Shown: positions 34,838 to 42,092, counted from the stretch's first letter. The stretch: 46,563 nt of DNA from Bacillus paramycoides (GCF_001884235.1 NZ_MAOI01000004.1:1-46563), one strand, 5' to 3'. Notes: a model not told the origin generated them from the sequence alone. Translations and numbers: made by a program.

Positions 34838-35410
34838 TTAAATTTGAAATGTATCTAAGATATTATCTTTTTCTTCTTTATTGATACCAATATATTTAAG
34901 TGTAATTTGTGGTGTGCTGTGATTTAGTATTTCTTGCAACATGGCTACATCTTTTGTTTGTTTATAAAACCAATAGCCGAAGGTTTTGCGCATGGTGTGA
35001 GTACCGATGGATTTTACACCAGCAAAATCTCCGGCTTTTGGCAATTGTCGATAAGCTTGGATCTTACTAATGGGTTTGTCTCCTTTTCGAGAAGGAAATA
35101 ACCAGGTATTATCTAGAGTTTGAGCATAAGAGTATACCTCATCAAAAATGGAAGTAAGGTTAATCATGCGTTCTTTCTTTGTTTTTCCTTCTTTGATTTT
35201 GAATTCTTTTCTCTTTTTCCGTTTTAATTTTATTATGGTTTGTGTTTCAAGTTGGAGTAGATCACTCACGCGTAATCCGGTATGGATGCCGATAAGAAAC
35301 AGAATATAGTCTCGTTCGGAACAATGACGTTTGAGGGCCCACTTCATATCTTCGATTTGTTCTTTACTTCTAATGGGTTGTACATCAATAAGATGTGGCT
35401 TTTTATCCAT
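34838..35410 (-). CDS. Short tyrosine recombinase
   Basis: A 190-residue phage-integrase/XerC-like recombinase consisting of the catalytic domain only. The active site is complete: R47 (TGLRVSDLL), H138 and R141 (THTMRKTFGYW), H164 (LNHS) and the nucleophile Y173 (LKYIG). The N-terminal core-binding domain of XerC/D (about 100 residues) is reduced to about 20 residues. Such short forms are frequent on Bacillus plasmids and could resolve multimers, but the target site is not evident. AGGTTATAAATCC precedes the ATG, so the binding site is weak. Confidence 0.88.
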   Translation of the reverse strand: MDKKPHLIDVQPIRSKEQIEDMKWALKRHCSERDYILFLIGIHTGLRVSDLLQLETQTIIKLKRKKRKEFKIKEGKTKKERMINLTSIFDEVYSYAQTLDNTWLFPSRKGDKPISKIQAYRQLPKAGDFAGVKSIGTHTMRKTFGYWFYKQTKDVAMLQEILNHSTPQITLKYIGINKEEKDNILDTFQI

Positions 35411-35514
35411 GGATTTATAACCTCTTTATTTATAGTGTTTTGAATGTATACTTTTGTCACATAAATTGAGGATATCAGGGGATTCGGTGAGAAGTCAATG
35501 TTTAAGGTGAAATG

Positions 35515-35625
35515 AATGTAAACTAATATTGAAAAGTTTACATTCGTATTTATAATAAATTAAAAGCACTTTTTAATGTTTTAAAAGTGCTTTTAACTTG
35601 ATGTTGATGTGATGGAACCTCAAGT
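35515..35625. repeat. bcr1-like half repeat with two hairpins
   Basis: GAATGTAAAC/GTTTACATTC (about 35515-35545), then a perfect stem AAAAGCACTTTT/AAAAGTGCTTTT (35562-35573 and 35583-35594), which can act as a terminator, then the right-arm-like AACTTGATGTTGATGTGATG. Confidence 0.5.
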
Positions 35626-35640
35626 ATGTAGAAATTTAAA

Positions 35641-35723
35641 AAAGTCCCTTAATAATATTAAAGGGACTTTGCTCACACAAATGATCTGCACATCAATTCA
35701 TCTTTGATATACAGATCATTTGT
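35641..35723 (-). terminator. 3' hairpins and terminator of the 26-residue peptide gene
   Basis: On the minus strand a perfect 12-bp stem ACAAATGATCTG/CAGATCATTTGT (35677-35688 and 35712-35723) is followed by AAAGTCCCTT/AAGGGACTTT (35641-35670) with a T6 run. The second is a rho-independent terminator; the first lies in the 3' untranslated region. Confidence 0.75.
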
Positions 35724-35758
35724 ATGATAAGTTTATAGATAATTGCTAAATAATGAAT

Positions 35759-35839
35759 TTACATAAATGTTTTTAGGAGTTCTTGAACTAATGGGATTGC
35801 TCCACCTATAAATTTTAAAACTGCCATTGCGATTTCCAT
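35759..35839 (-). CDS. 26-residue amphipathic peptide, possible secreted modulin or leaderless bacteriocin
   Basis: A short gene with a complete expression apparatus. The ATG at 35839 is preceded by AGAGGAG; the product starts MEIAMAVLKFIGG and continues AIPLVQELLKTFM. On a helical wheel E2, K9, G13, P16, E20 and K23 line one face, while Ile, Leu, Val, Phe and Ala fill the other. There is no signal peptide. This pattern fits membrane-active peptides such as phenol-soluble modulins or leaderless bacteriocins, but net charge is near zero and I know no named relative. The promoter at 35892-35920 carries a cre site, and a PlcR box lies at 35931-35946, implying quorum-sensing and carbon-source control. 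A terminator follows. Confidence 0.7.
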   Translation of the reverse strand: MEIAMAVLKFIGGAIPLVQELLKTFM

Positions 35840-35891
35840 ATTATTTTCTCCTCTTTTTTCGTATTAAGATGTGGTGAATCTTTATACCTTT

Positions 35892-35920
35892 ATTATAGTA
35901 AGCGCTTACATTTATAACAA
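35892..35920 (-). promoter_or_regulatory. Promoter of the 26-residue peptide gene
   Basis: On the minus strand TTGTTA (35915-35920), a 17-base spacer and TATAAT (35892-35897). The -10 is a consensus match; the -35 differs at two positions, as expected for an activated promoter. Confidence 0.65.
35897..35910 (-). promoter_or_regulatory. CcpA (cre) site in the promoter spacer
   Basis: Minus strand TGTAAGCGCTTACT, a full match to the consensus TGWAARCGYTWNCW with a perfect palindromic core GTAAGCGCTTAC. It fills the -35/-10 spacer, a position expected to cause repression. Confidence 0.65.
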
Positions 35921-35930
35921 TACATTTCTA

Positions 35931-35946
35931 TATGCAATGTTGCATA
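35931..35946. promoter_or_regulatory. PlcR box
   Basis: TATGCAATGTTGCATA matches the PlcR-binding consensus TATGNANNNNTNCATA at every defined position. It lies about 11 bases upstream of the -35 of the 26-residue peptide gene. It also lies about 100 bases before the divergent gene at 36048, but no clear promoter is seen on that side. Confidence 0.8.
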
Positions 35947-36047
35947 TTTATACGTTTAGACAAAATTACACCTCTATTAGTCATTCCTTAATGGTACCAT
36001 AGCAAAGTGAGAGTTTTTAAGGGTTTTCCTTAATAGGAGGAAACGAT

Positions 36048-36182
36048 ATGGAAAGATTGCAAGTGATTATTGACAGTAATCTGAAACTCAAGAGCTGGGT
36101 TAAACAGGTACTAGTTGTAGGCGGAATGTTAGGGTTTTGCTACTTGGTGTTGTATGTTTACAGTTTCTTAGTTGTTATGTAA
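36048..36182 (+). CDS. Small single-pass membrane peptide (44 residues)
   Basis: TAGGAGGAAAC (about 36034-36044) precedes an ATG opening a 44-codon frame: charged N-terminus MERLQVIIDSNLKLKSWVKQ, then one hydrophobic helix (VLVVGGMLGFCYLVLYVYSF). It is divergent from the 26-residue peptide gene and shares the intergenic region with the PlcR box. A terminator follows at 36205-36234. Function unknown; it might be a partner or protective membrane peptide, which is speculation. Confidence 0.65.
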   Translation: MERLQVIIDSNLKLKSWVKQVLVVGGMLGFCYLVLYVYSFLVVM

Positions 36183-36204
36183 ATACTATATAACTACACT
36201 AGTG

Positions 36205-36234
36205 GAGTCTTGCCTACAGAGGTAAGACTCTTTT
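36205..36234 (+). terminator. Terminator of the 44-residue membrane peptide gene
   Basis: GAGTCTTGCC pairs with GGTAAGACTC, followed by TTTT, 23 bases after the stop. Confidence 0.75.
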
Positions 36235-36269
36235 GTTGTATCTGGGGTGAATTTTTTCGGGAGGTACTC

Positions 36270-36350
36270 CAAAATATTAGGTTGATGGGCATTTAGTTCT
36301 ACTTCTATCACTGAAAGTAAACTTCTATTCAAAAGTTTACTTTCAAATTA
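36270..36350. repeat. bcr1-like half repeat with hairpin
   Basis: TTAGGTTGATGGGCATTTAG is the degenerate end; GAAAGTAAACTT/AAGTTTACTTTC (about 36309-36346) is an inverted repeat similar to that at 35515. The stretch 36351-36531 holds only the leader of the next gene. Confidence 0.4.
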
Positions 36351-36531
36351 GAAAAAAAGGATAGCTCAATTATCAAACTCATATAAAGTTTCAATCTTGT
36401 CTAAACACCTATTAGGATATGCAACTGATTATCTATTTTTTTTACATAATCTCCAGATACAGTCCATATCAACTATAGATTCTTGTCTTATGCTAAATAC
36501 ATGTTCAAACAAAACAAGGAGGTAATGAAAA

Positions 36532-36816
36532 ATGATTAAAACATTATTAGCAGGAACACTTTTAAGTACAGGATTATTAGCGGGAGGTGCAGTAGGTGCA
36601 GAAGATATGAAAATGGACAACCTAAAATCAAATGAAAATAGTCCAAATCAATCGATTACAATGAGTGCAGATGGAACAACGTCTTTCTCACAAAACTTTG
36701 ATGCACCTAAAGATGCAGTGCCAGCAACTCCTAAAGGAGATGTAAAAACTGTTGAAAGAACAGAAGGTACAGGTTCTCAACAAGGAAAAATGGTACAAAC
36801 AAAAGAAGGAAATTAA
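36532..36816 (+). CDS. Small secreted protein of unknown function
   Basis: A 94-residue protein with a signal peptide (residues 1-23, LLAGGAVGA then ED). The mature part is polar and low-complexity (Asn, Ser, Thr, Lys, Gln), with no Cys, so it is likely disordered. AAGGAGG at about 36516-36522 supports the start. A second, related unit with similar upstream sequence lies at 37105-37266, showing a tandem duplication. Terminator at 36836-36865. Confidence 0.7.
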   Translation: MIKTLLAGTLLSTGLLAGGAVGAEDMKMDNLKSNENSPNQSITMSADGTTSFSQNFDAPKDAVPATPKGDVKTVERTEGTGSQQGKMVQTKEGN

Positions 36817-36835
36817 ATAATATATAGTTATAACG

Positions 36836-36865
36836 AAGAGCATCCAAAAAGTGGTGCTCTTTTTA
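36836..36865 (+). terminator. Terminator of the small secreted protein gene
   Basis: AAGAGCATC pairs with GGTGCTCTT, followed by TTTT. Confidence 0.65.
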
Positions 36866-36870
36866 TATTA

Positions 36871-37005
36871 TTGGCATCAACTAATTTTACTCAATATAGA
36901 ACTGTAGCAGGAATTGAGGCTAGAACATGGGGTACTGTCTCTTCAAATCATGGTGTTTGGAGCAATAGTTTTGGTGGTAACGTTATAACACAAACATTTT
37001 ATTAG
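36871..37005 (+). pseudogene. C-terminal fragment of a secreted-type protein
   Basis: An open frame without start site, ending at TAG 37003-37005, reads NFTQYRTVAGIEARTWGTV then SSNHGVWSNSFGGNVITQTF. The Trp/Gly/Asn/Thr-rich style is that of exported proteins. The N-terminal part is absent; it sits between the two duplicated units, so it may be what remains of a gene disrupted by the duplication. Confidence 0.4.
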
Positions 37006-37104
37006 AGATTTTTTAAATTTACGTACACTCTAGATAGACTACATATCAACTTCAGATACTTGTTTTATGATACAAGTAATCAAACAAAAGGAGGGCAATA
37101 CAAA

Positions 37105-37266
37105 ATGATTAAAACAGTATTAACAGAGCACTCTTTTAAGTACAGGAGATTATTAGCAGGTGGAGCAAATGTTGAAGGTGTACAGGCAGATAAACATATT
37201 CCATATGAACAAAATGAATTGCAGCAAACTCTAAAAAAGTACGATTCGAAGAAGTTTGAGTTATAA
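37105..37266 (+). CDS. Diverged second copy of the small secreted protein gene, signal peptide scrambled
   Basis: A 53-residue frame beginning MIKTVLTEHSFKYRRLLAGG. Upstream sequence (about 37020-37104) matches that of the gene at 36532, including the AGGAGG. At DNA level the 5' coding region aligns too, but compensating small insertions (net +3) shift the frame across codons about 7-15, replacing the hydrophobic AGTLLSTGL by TEHSFKYRRL. So the export signal is lost, then the LLAGG frame resumes. The remainder differs (VQADKHIPYEQNEL). It is either a decaying copy or a cytoplasmic derivative. Confidence 0.5.
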   Translation: MIKTVLTEHSFKYRRLLAGGANVEGVQADKHIPYEQNELQQTLKKYDSKKFEL

Positions 37267-37416
37267 AAAGAAAATAGATAAATGTAGTGAAACTAGATAA
37301 ATTGACAAGAGAAAAGCACTTTGTGTATATCACAGGTGCTTTTTATTTTCATTTTGATATAGGACCTGAATTAAACTTTTATACTAAAATATATACGGCA
37401 AAAAGGGGGGAGTTCA

Positions 37417-37575
37417 TTGCACAAAATTATTTATGGAATATTAATTTTAATTTATACTTTGTATTCATTTTTTGTAAGCGATGGAAGTGAAGTAAGGTTT
37501 ATTATGGTGTTAACTATAGTACTTATCTTTTCTGTGGTTTTAGAAAAAGGAAATTCAAACAAAACGACTGATTAA
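37417..37575 (+). CDS. Small membrane protein (52 residues), unknown
   Basis: A TTG start preceded by AAAGGGGGGAG opens 52 codons with two hydrophobic helices (IIYGILILIYTLYSFFV and FIMVLTIVLIFSVVL) joined by SDGSEVR, and a polar tail KGNSNKTTD. Its last codons lie inside the 5' arm of a strong terminator, as is common for real Bacillus genes. The competing frame at 37287-37490 has no binding site. Function unknown. Confidence 0.6.
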   Translation: MHKIIYGILILIYTLYSFFVSDGSEVRFIMVLTIVLIFSVVLEKGNSNKTTD

Positions 37576-37599
37576 AGGTCGTTTTGTTTGAATTTTTTT
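37551..37599 (+). terminator. Strong terminator overlapping the end of the 52-residue gene
   Basis: An 18-bp perfect stem, AAATTCAAACAAAACGAC (37551-37568) with GTCGTTTTGTTTGAATTT (37578-37595), followed by T residues. Confidence 0.85.
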
Positions 37600-37621
37600 A
37601 GTTGGCTATTAAAGTCCAGAT

Positions 37622-37665
37622 GTTTTAGGGATAGCACCAAATCGCCATCAAGCTTAAAGAATCAA
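37622..37665 (-). repeat. bcr1-like half repeat
   Basis: AGGGATAGCACCAAATCGCC then ATCAAGCTTAAAG; left arm only. A separate hairpin with T-run (AAAAAGTACTCCTAGA / TCTAGGAGTACTTTTTT) follows at 37746-37782. Confidence 0.5.
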
Positions 37666-37745
37666 TATGTTCAAGATGTTTAATAGTCTCGTTTAGATTA
37701 TGTATTTGGAAATTTAACATCTCTTGAATTCAGTAATTGCATCCC

Positions 37746-37783
37746 AAAAAGTACTCCTAGATTTATCTAGGAGTACTTTTTTA
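37746..37783. terminator. Bidirectional terminator
   Basis: Perfect 15-16 bp stem AAAAAGTACTCCTAGA/TCTAGGAGTACTTTTT with a 4-base loop. Confidence 0.75.
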
Positions 37784-37802
37784 TGAAACATTCCTCTTTT
37801 TT

Positions 37803-37928
37803 TAAATCAACAGTTGTATTTTAAAGCATCAATTTTAAATTGTTTTCCTTTAAAATATGTCATGTCTGATTCTCCTAGATTCTGTTTTCTAGAGTGTAGC
37901 TTCATGTAGAAAACTTTGCAACAGAACC
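37803..37928 (-). mobile_element. IS6-family remnant: one terminal repeat and the transposase start
   Basis: AAACTTTGCAACAGAACC (37911-37928) is the outer repeat. Reading on the minus strand, an ATG at 37863 begins MTYFKGKQFKIDALKYNC, close to the first residues of the intact IS6 transposase (MRYFKGKQFRKDIIL), then stops. The leader contains the same AGGAGAATC. The rest of the element has been deleted. Confidence 0.75.
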
Positions 37929-37988
37929 CAGTAAGGCGAATCCGCCACCAAATCCACAACCTCCGCAGCAACTATTACCATATCCCAT
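37929..37988 (-). pseudogene. YjcZ-family sporulation peptide, cut by IS6
   Basis: From an ATG at 37988 (AAGGAGAAGTTCAT upstream) the frame encodes MGYGNSCCGGCGFGGGFALL, the start of the tiny YjcZ/spore-coat-associated peptides, whose hydrophobic helix normally follows (FALIVVLFILLII type). Exactly after codon 20 the IS6 repeat begins, so the membrane helix is lost. The other half is not found nearby. Confidence 0.7.
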
Positions 37989-38031
37989 ATGAACTTCTCC
38001 TTTGAATAAGAGGAAAATTTCAAGTTCATAT

Positions 38032-38529
38032 TTAATTATTAAAATAAACCGCACCAAAGTTTTCATTAAATCTTTTACACCAAACAGAAACCGAACCATA
38101 TAAACTTACATCTATCCCTTCAGGAATTTCGTAGTTTTGGTCTCCTTTATTTCCCTTTAATTTTCCTAATTCAATATACTGATAGTTTTTCACGTCTTCA
38201 TTATTTTTTAAACGATTTGTAGGAACTAATACAACTCGTACATCTGGCCCATTAGATGTTGCAAAATCAGAAAGTCGTAAAACACGTTTTCCATCCGCTA
38301 ATTGATGAATTTTTGCCGTTCCAGTTGTTTCATGGACACCGTTTCGAAACTGACCTTCACTTATTACTCGATCACTTAGTTGCCTTGCTTCAGTTGATTG
38401 TACCTCTGTTTGTGGCAATGCTTCATTCACGTGCTTATCAATAAATAATTTCTCTGGTCGGAACAATGACCATAAAATCCCCAATACAATTATCAAACCA
38501 CCTATAAACCATACATATTTTCTTTTCAT
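38032..38529 (-). CDS. DM13-domain membrane-anchored protein
   Basis: A 165-residue protein with an N-terminal membrane anchor (VWFIGGLIIVLGILWSLF, residues 6-23) and an extracellular DM13 domain (about 60-165). Family marks: GTAKIHQLADGKRVLRLSDF, ATSNGPDVRVVLVPT and the C-terminal SVWCKRFNENFGAVYF with the conserved Cys. DM13 domains are proposed to take part in extracellular redox chemistry; the actual function is unknown. I start at 38529 because CAGGAGG lies upstream; the longer frame from 38721 has no support. It is monocistronic. Confidence 0.85.
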   Translation of the reverse strand: MKRKYVWFIGGLIIVLGILWSLFRPEKLFIDKHVNEALPQTEVQSTEARQLSDRVISEGQFRNGVHETTGTAKIHQLADGKRVLRLSDFATSNGPDVRVVLVPTNRLKNNEDVKNYQYIELGKLKGNKGDQNYEIPEGIDVSLYGSVSVWCKRFNENFGAVYFNN

Positions 38530-38854
38530 AAAGTAAAAAACCTCCTGTAACATACTGTGTAGTAGTATGTTAACAAGAAGGCCTTTCATTTTTCTAACGT
38601 AAATGTTACAAAAGTCTTTCAGCCGTCTTATTTTTTTCTGATGTGATGGGAAGAGTAAACCAAAATTCACTGGTCTCAGTACAGAAGAAATACGAAAATT
38701 ACTATTATAATTATATATCATGGCAAAAGATCGTAAGCGAAAACGGGTTTCTTCTATTTATTCTAGAAGAAGCATTTTTAATTTGTTGGGGCTAAAACAG
38801 TCTTCTAATAATATTTTCCCTTTTGTAATAGAAATGCTTTTCAGAATGTATTTA

Positions 38855-39553
38855 TTAGCAATCCGGCTCTTCACCTTTTACTTTGCCAAATCGCTTTATT
38901 AGAAGCTCTTTAGGTGTTTTTGCAACATCCTTCAAGGAAAATAGTCCCATTCCATGCAACGCCTCTTCAGTAGCCGTTCCGATTTCCCATAACTTTTTCG
39001 AAACATCTTCGTATGACCACATAGCAATTCTAGAGTTTGAATGTTTACTTTCCACGTCTAGAGCAATTTTTGAAAGAAACAAATTCGGTCCAATTCCAAT
39101 AGATGCGGTTATGCCATTTGTATCATATATTTCTCTTTGAATCCTTTTAGCAATTACAATTGGATCCCGTCCGAAAAGATGAGCTGTTTGTTGCATGTCT
39201 AGAAAACACTCATCTATTGATTAAAAATGTAGATTCTCTAACGCTACATACTTCGTGTAAATTTCTGTGATTTGATTTGAAATTTCAACATATCTTCTCA
39301 TTGTTGCATTTACGACAATTATATTTGTATCTCTTGGTATTTCGTATAATCTGGTTGCTGTGGAAATACCTAATTTTTCAAGTTCAAGAGTCGCAGCCAA
39401 CACAATAGATCCATTTCTATTCACATCACCAACGACAGCTAATTTTACTTTTAGTGGATCTAAACCTCTCAAAACGCATGCACAACTGGCAAAAAGTGAA
39501 CAAAGGTCTATGCAGAAAATCAATCGATTCATGCATTTCGAGTAATCAAACAT
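38855..39553 (-). pseudogene. Y-family DNA polymerase (UvrX/DinB-like), nonsense-mutated and truncated
   Basis: From an ATG at 39553 (GGAGGGTGAAACG upstream) the frame reads a UvrX/UmuC-type N-terminus: IFCIDLCSLFASC (first catalytic Asp), KLAVVGDVNRNGSIVLAATLE and NATMRRYVEISNQI. An in-frame TAA at 39221-39223 replaces the Tyr of the catalytic YSIDE motif (F-stop-SIDECFLDM). Reading resumes in the same frame with ASIGIGPNLFLSKIALDVES and stops at 38855 with GKVKGEEPDC. That leaves about 230 codons where the family has about 400-420; the little-finger domain is missing. It is not functional as one protein. Confidence 0.8.
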
Positions 39554-39749
39554 CGTTTCACCCTCCAAAAACAGAACATTTATTCTCGTTATAAACCTAT
39601 TGTTTTTCGTTATATAACCATTTAGAAAATATTTATTTATTATCATTATGATACGTGAAATTATATATATACTTCTTCAATATTCGACCACTGAACAATA
39701 TAGTATCTCTTAATTTATTAAACTCGTTTTCATTACTCCATAAATTAAG

Positions 39750-39790
39750 AAAAGCCTAAACCCTTGTGTACCAGTGGGTTTGGGCTTTTA
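39750..39790. terminator. Bidirectional terminator; surrounding gap
   Basis: GAAAAGCCTAAACCC pairs with GGGTTTGGGCTTTT. In the rest of the gap (39554-40021) I see one more inverted repeat, ACAAGTTGC/GCAACTTGT (39814-39822 and 39841-39849), and no gene. Confidence 0.6.
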
Positions 39791-40021
39791 ATTTTATAGG
39801 AATACCTTTTGCAACAAGTTGCCATTAGGCTAGTGTATCAGCAACTTGTAGCTATTACTATGAATGCTACTTTCCTCAAAATTATTACATATTTTTAGAG
39901 TTTCTTGATATTATTCTATGCTTACTTTTAAAACATAATTCCATATTTATGAACAAACGTTTAGATTTATGGAAATTTGGACAAGTTATTATTACCATAT
40001 TCTTCATTAGGAGGGATTCCC

Positions 40022-40252
40022 TTGTTTGGTTTAGGCAAAAAAAGAACTCCATTTGGTAACTATTTAGATCGTAGGGGGATTAAACAGCAATGGTTAGTAC
40101 AACGAACTGGATTAAGTAAATCATTAATAAGTGATTTAGCAAATAAAAAAGATCGTGTTCCCACTTTAACATCAGCAACTAAAATCATTAAAACACTCAG
40201 GAAATTTGATAAACGTGTTGATTATCATGATTTTTGGGACATAAATGTTTAA
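40022..40252 (+). CDS. Small XRE-type DNA-binding protein
   Basis: A 76-residue protein with one helix-turn-helix of the Cro/CI type (RRGIKQQWLVQRTGLSKSLI, SDLANKKDRVPTLTSATKII). I start at the TTG at 40022, 6 bases after AGGAGGG; a frame from 39977 would read through that site. It is convergent with the replication-relaxation gene (stops 5 bases apart). Close relatives on Bacillus plasmids are probably regulators of plasmid maintenance genes; the target is unknown. Confidence 0.8.
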   Translation: MFGLGKKRTPFGNYLDRRGIKQQWLVQRTGLSKSLISDLANKKDRVPTLTSATKIIKTLRKFDKRVDYHDFWDINV

Positions 40253-40257
40253 AGCAA

Positions 40258-40872
40258 CTAAAATATATCACCCATTACGAACGTTCTCATAAATACATTT
40301 TGTTTTACAGCGTATTGTTCTAACTTTGCCTGTCGATAGTCTGATAGTGTAAAAAAAATGATTACTGGAACTATATCTTTCTGTCTTTTATAGATATCTG
40401 TTATATGGCCATATAACTGTATTTTATGTTCATTTGCCTTCATATGTTGCATACGATCTATTTCAACAAAATGGGGTACATTATCCTCAAAATACGTTGC
40501 GTCAGGAATAATCTGATACCGTTGACCATTGATTGAAAACTCGATAGGTCTTTCTGTTTTCCATTCTGGAAATCCAAGCCACATCCAGCTTTCGTTTCGC
40601 ATTAATATGTGCTGTAATTGACTACTTTTCTTTACTTCTTTTGTAATGCCTAATAAATCCCGTCCCTTTTTATTTAAATAATATACGTGTTCACGAGCCA
40701 TTTTTGTAATGTGACAATACGGGTGCAGATCCTTTAATACACGATTTGCATTTCGAATACTCCCTAGACAGTGGATGGCTTGTAATTGCCTCCTAGTTAA
40801 AAAATCCAACTTACTCAAAGTGGATAAAATCTCGATTTGTCTCGCTTTCTGTTTGAGTGTTTGATGCCTCAT
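40258..40872 (-). CDS. Replication-relaxation family protein
   Basis: A 204-residue protein with an N-terminal winged helix (LSKLDFLTRRQLQAIHCLGS, then RVLKDLHPYC) and a C-terminal domain with conserved IIPDATYFEDNVPHFVEIDR and IYKRQKDIVPVIIFFTLSDY. This layout matches the replication-relaxation family (PF13814), plasmid proteins proposed to help replication or transfer and structurally akin to restriction-like nucleases. AAGGTGGTG precedes the ATG. It overlaps the end of the FtsK-like gene by 62 bases, indicating translational coupling. Confidence 0.82.
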   Translation of the reverse strand: MRHQTLKQKARQIEILSTLSKLDFLTRRQLQAIHCLGSIRNANRVLKDLHPYCHITKMAREHVYYLNKKGRDLLGITKEVKKSSQLQHILMRNESWMWLGFPEWKTERPIEFSINGQRYQIIPDATYFEDNVPHFVEIDRMQHMKANEHKIQLYGHITDIYKRQKDIVPVIIFFTLSDYRQAKLEQYAVKQNVFMRTFVMGDIF

Positions 40873-41992
40873 TTTGTTTCACCACCTTGTATTTCTTCAG
40901 TAACTTCCACATGTCTGTATCCTTTAAATAAGGTACCTGGATTTCCTCTGTACGATCTGTTTTAAACAACGCTCTTCCAGGAAGAGAAGGTAAATCCTCA
41001 AGTCCTGATTCATCCAAAGCAACTTGTGAAGCGACCGCCGTTGGTAATCGAAAGCCTATTTTCGCATCAGCATTTTGTTTGATCTGTCTTGGCAATGTAT
41101 CAGAGGTTGGATATTGCGTACAAAATATGAGCCGGAATCCTAAACCACCTCCGATTCTTGCGATTTCAGATAACATCTCCTGGCACAAAAATAATACATC
41201 ACGTTGTTTTTTAGGTAATCCTTGTGTAGGACAAAGATTTGCTCCTTCATCTACTATGATGAAACATCGCTCTTTTATAGATGTATCTATGATATTAGTA
41301 AAGTAGGACTTCTTCATTACTTCAATTTGTTTAACCATTTTCTCACGTACTTTATCCAACATTTCTAACGCCTGTTTTGGATTTTCAGCTACTTCTACAA
41401 CTTGGGATAGCTCTTTGTAAGGACTAAATTCTAGCCCTTCTTTCAGATCAATAATAAAAAACTTCACATGTTGAGATTGTTGCAAAATTAAACTAGTCAT
41501 CACATTTTTTAAGAATACTGTCTTTCCAAAACGAGTCATTCCACTTACACACATATGCGGTGTTTTCTCAAAATCATGATATACATATTTATCTAACGCT
41601 TTGCCCATCATAACTCCCCATGTACGCTCTTTTAATAGATCCTTAGACCAATTCCACATCTCAGGTATTTGTTGGCTAAATACTCGAATATGAAGCTCTC
41701 TTTGGTGAAACGATATTTTAACAGGTTTATATAGGCCTTCTTCTAATACTTCAGCTAACTTTTTGATAAGTTGGCTAGGTACACCAAGTGGTAACTTGTA
41801 AACATAATTCATACTTATATCATCTTTAATTTCTTTTATAAAAATGGGGTATTGTAATTCACCTTTATGTTGAACACATATCTTTGCAATTTCAAAAAAC
41901 GTTGCAATTTTTTTCTTATCACTCATTCCGTTACTTTGATAAAAATAAGCTACAGTTATAAAGGTTGCTGGAATTAATAAAAGCGACAACAT
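40811..41992 (-). CDS. FtsK/SpoIIIE-like DNA translocase
   Basis: A 393-residue ATPase with one N-terminal membrane helix (MLSLLLIPATFITVAYFY). Walker A is GMTRFGKT (151-158, Lys157), Walker B CFIIVDEGANL (D248, E249), and a sensor-like segment RLIFCTQYPTSDTLPRQIK follows. No gamma DNA-reading domain is seen. This is the type found in ICEBs1/Tn916 and plasmid modules as TcpA/coupling-protein-like or as plasmid-partition translocase. I start at 41992, because AAGGAGGT lies 9 bases before it but directly abuts the ATG at 42001. Coupled to the replication-relaxation gene by overlap. Confidence 0.88.
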   Translation of the reverse strand: MLSLLLIPATFITVAYFYQSNGMSDKKKIATFFEIAKICVQHKGELQYPIFIKEIKDDISMNYVYKLPLGVPSQLIKKLAEVLEEGLYKPVKISFHQRELHIRVFSQQIPEMWNWSKDLLKERTWGVMMGKALDKYVYHDFEKTPHMCVSGMTRFGKTVFLKNVMTSLILQQSQHVKFFIIDLKEGLEFSPYKELSQVVEVAENPKQALEMLDKVREKMVKQIEVMKKSYFTNIIDTSIKERCFIIVDEGANLCPTQGLPKKQRDVLFLCQEMLSEIARIGGGLGFRLIFCTQYPTSDTLPRQIKQNADAKIGFRLPTAVASQVALDESGLEDLPSLPGRALFKTDRTEEIQVPYLKDTDMWKLLKKYKVVKQNEASNTQTESETNRDFIHFE

Positions 41993-42011
41993 TCCCTCCA
42001 TACCTCCTTAA

Positions 42012-42082
42012 GGTAGTTGAGCCTGTATGGAAGCTTAGAAAAAGCTGTTTAAGATGCGCTATTATAATCACTTTCAACTACC
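42012..42082 (-). promoter_or_regulatory. Promoter region of the FtsK-like gene with inverted repeat
   Basis: GGTAGTTGA (42012-42020) and TCAACTACC (42074-42082) flank a minus-strand TATAAT (about 42061-42067). A possible -35 (TTACAT) lies 18 bases upstream of it at about 42086-42091. The repeat arms bracket the promoter, as an operator or looped site would. Confidence 0.35.
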
Positions 42083-42092
42083 AGATGTAATA

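Noticed and set aside
36048-36182. PlcR control of the divergent 44-residue gene
   Set aside because: The box is symmetric and could act both ways, but I found no -10 at the proper place on the plus strand.
37287-37490. 67-codon plus-strand frame
   Set aside because: It has no ribosome binding site and overlaps the better-supported TTG-started gene at 37417.
38720-38902. 60-codon plus-strand frame starting MAKDRKRKR
   Set aside because: No ribosome binding site and AT-rich low-complexity ending; it overlaps the decayed polymerase end.
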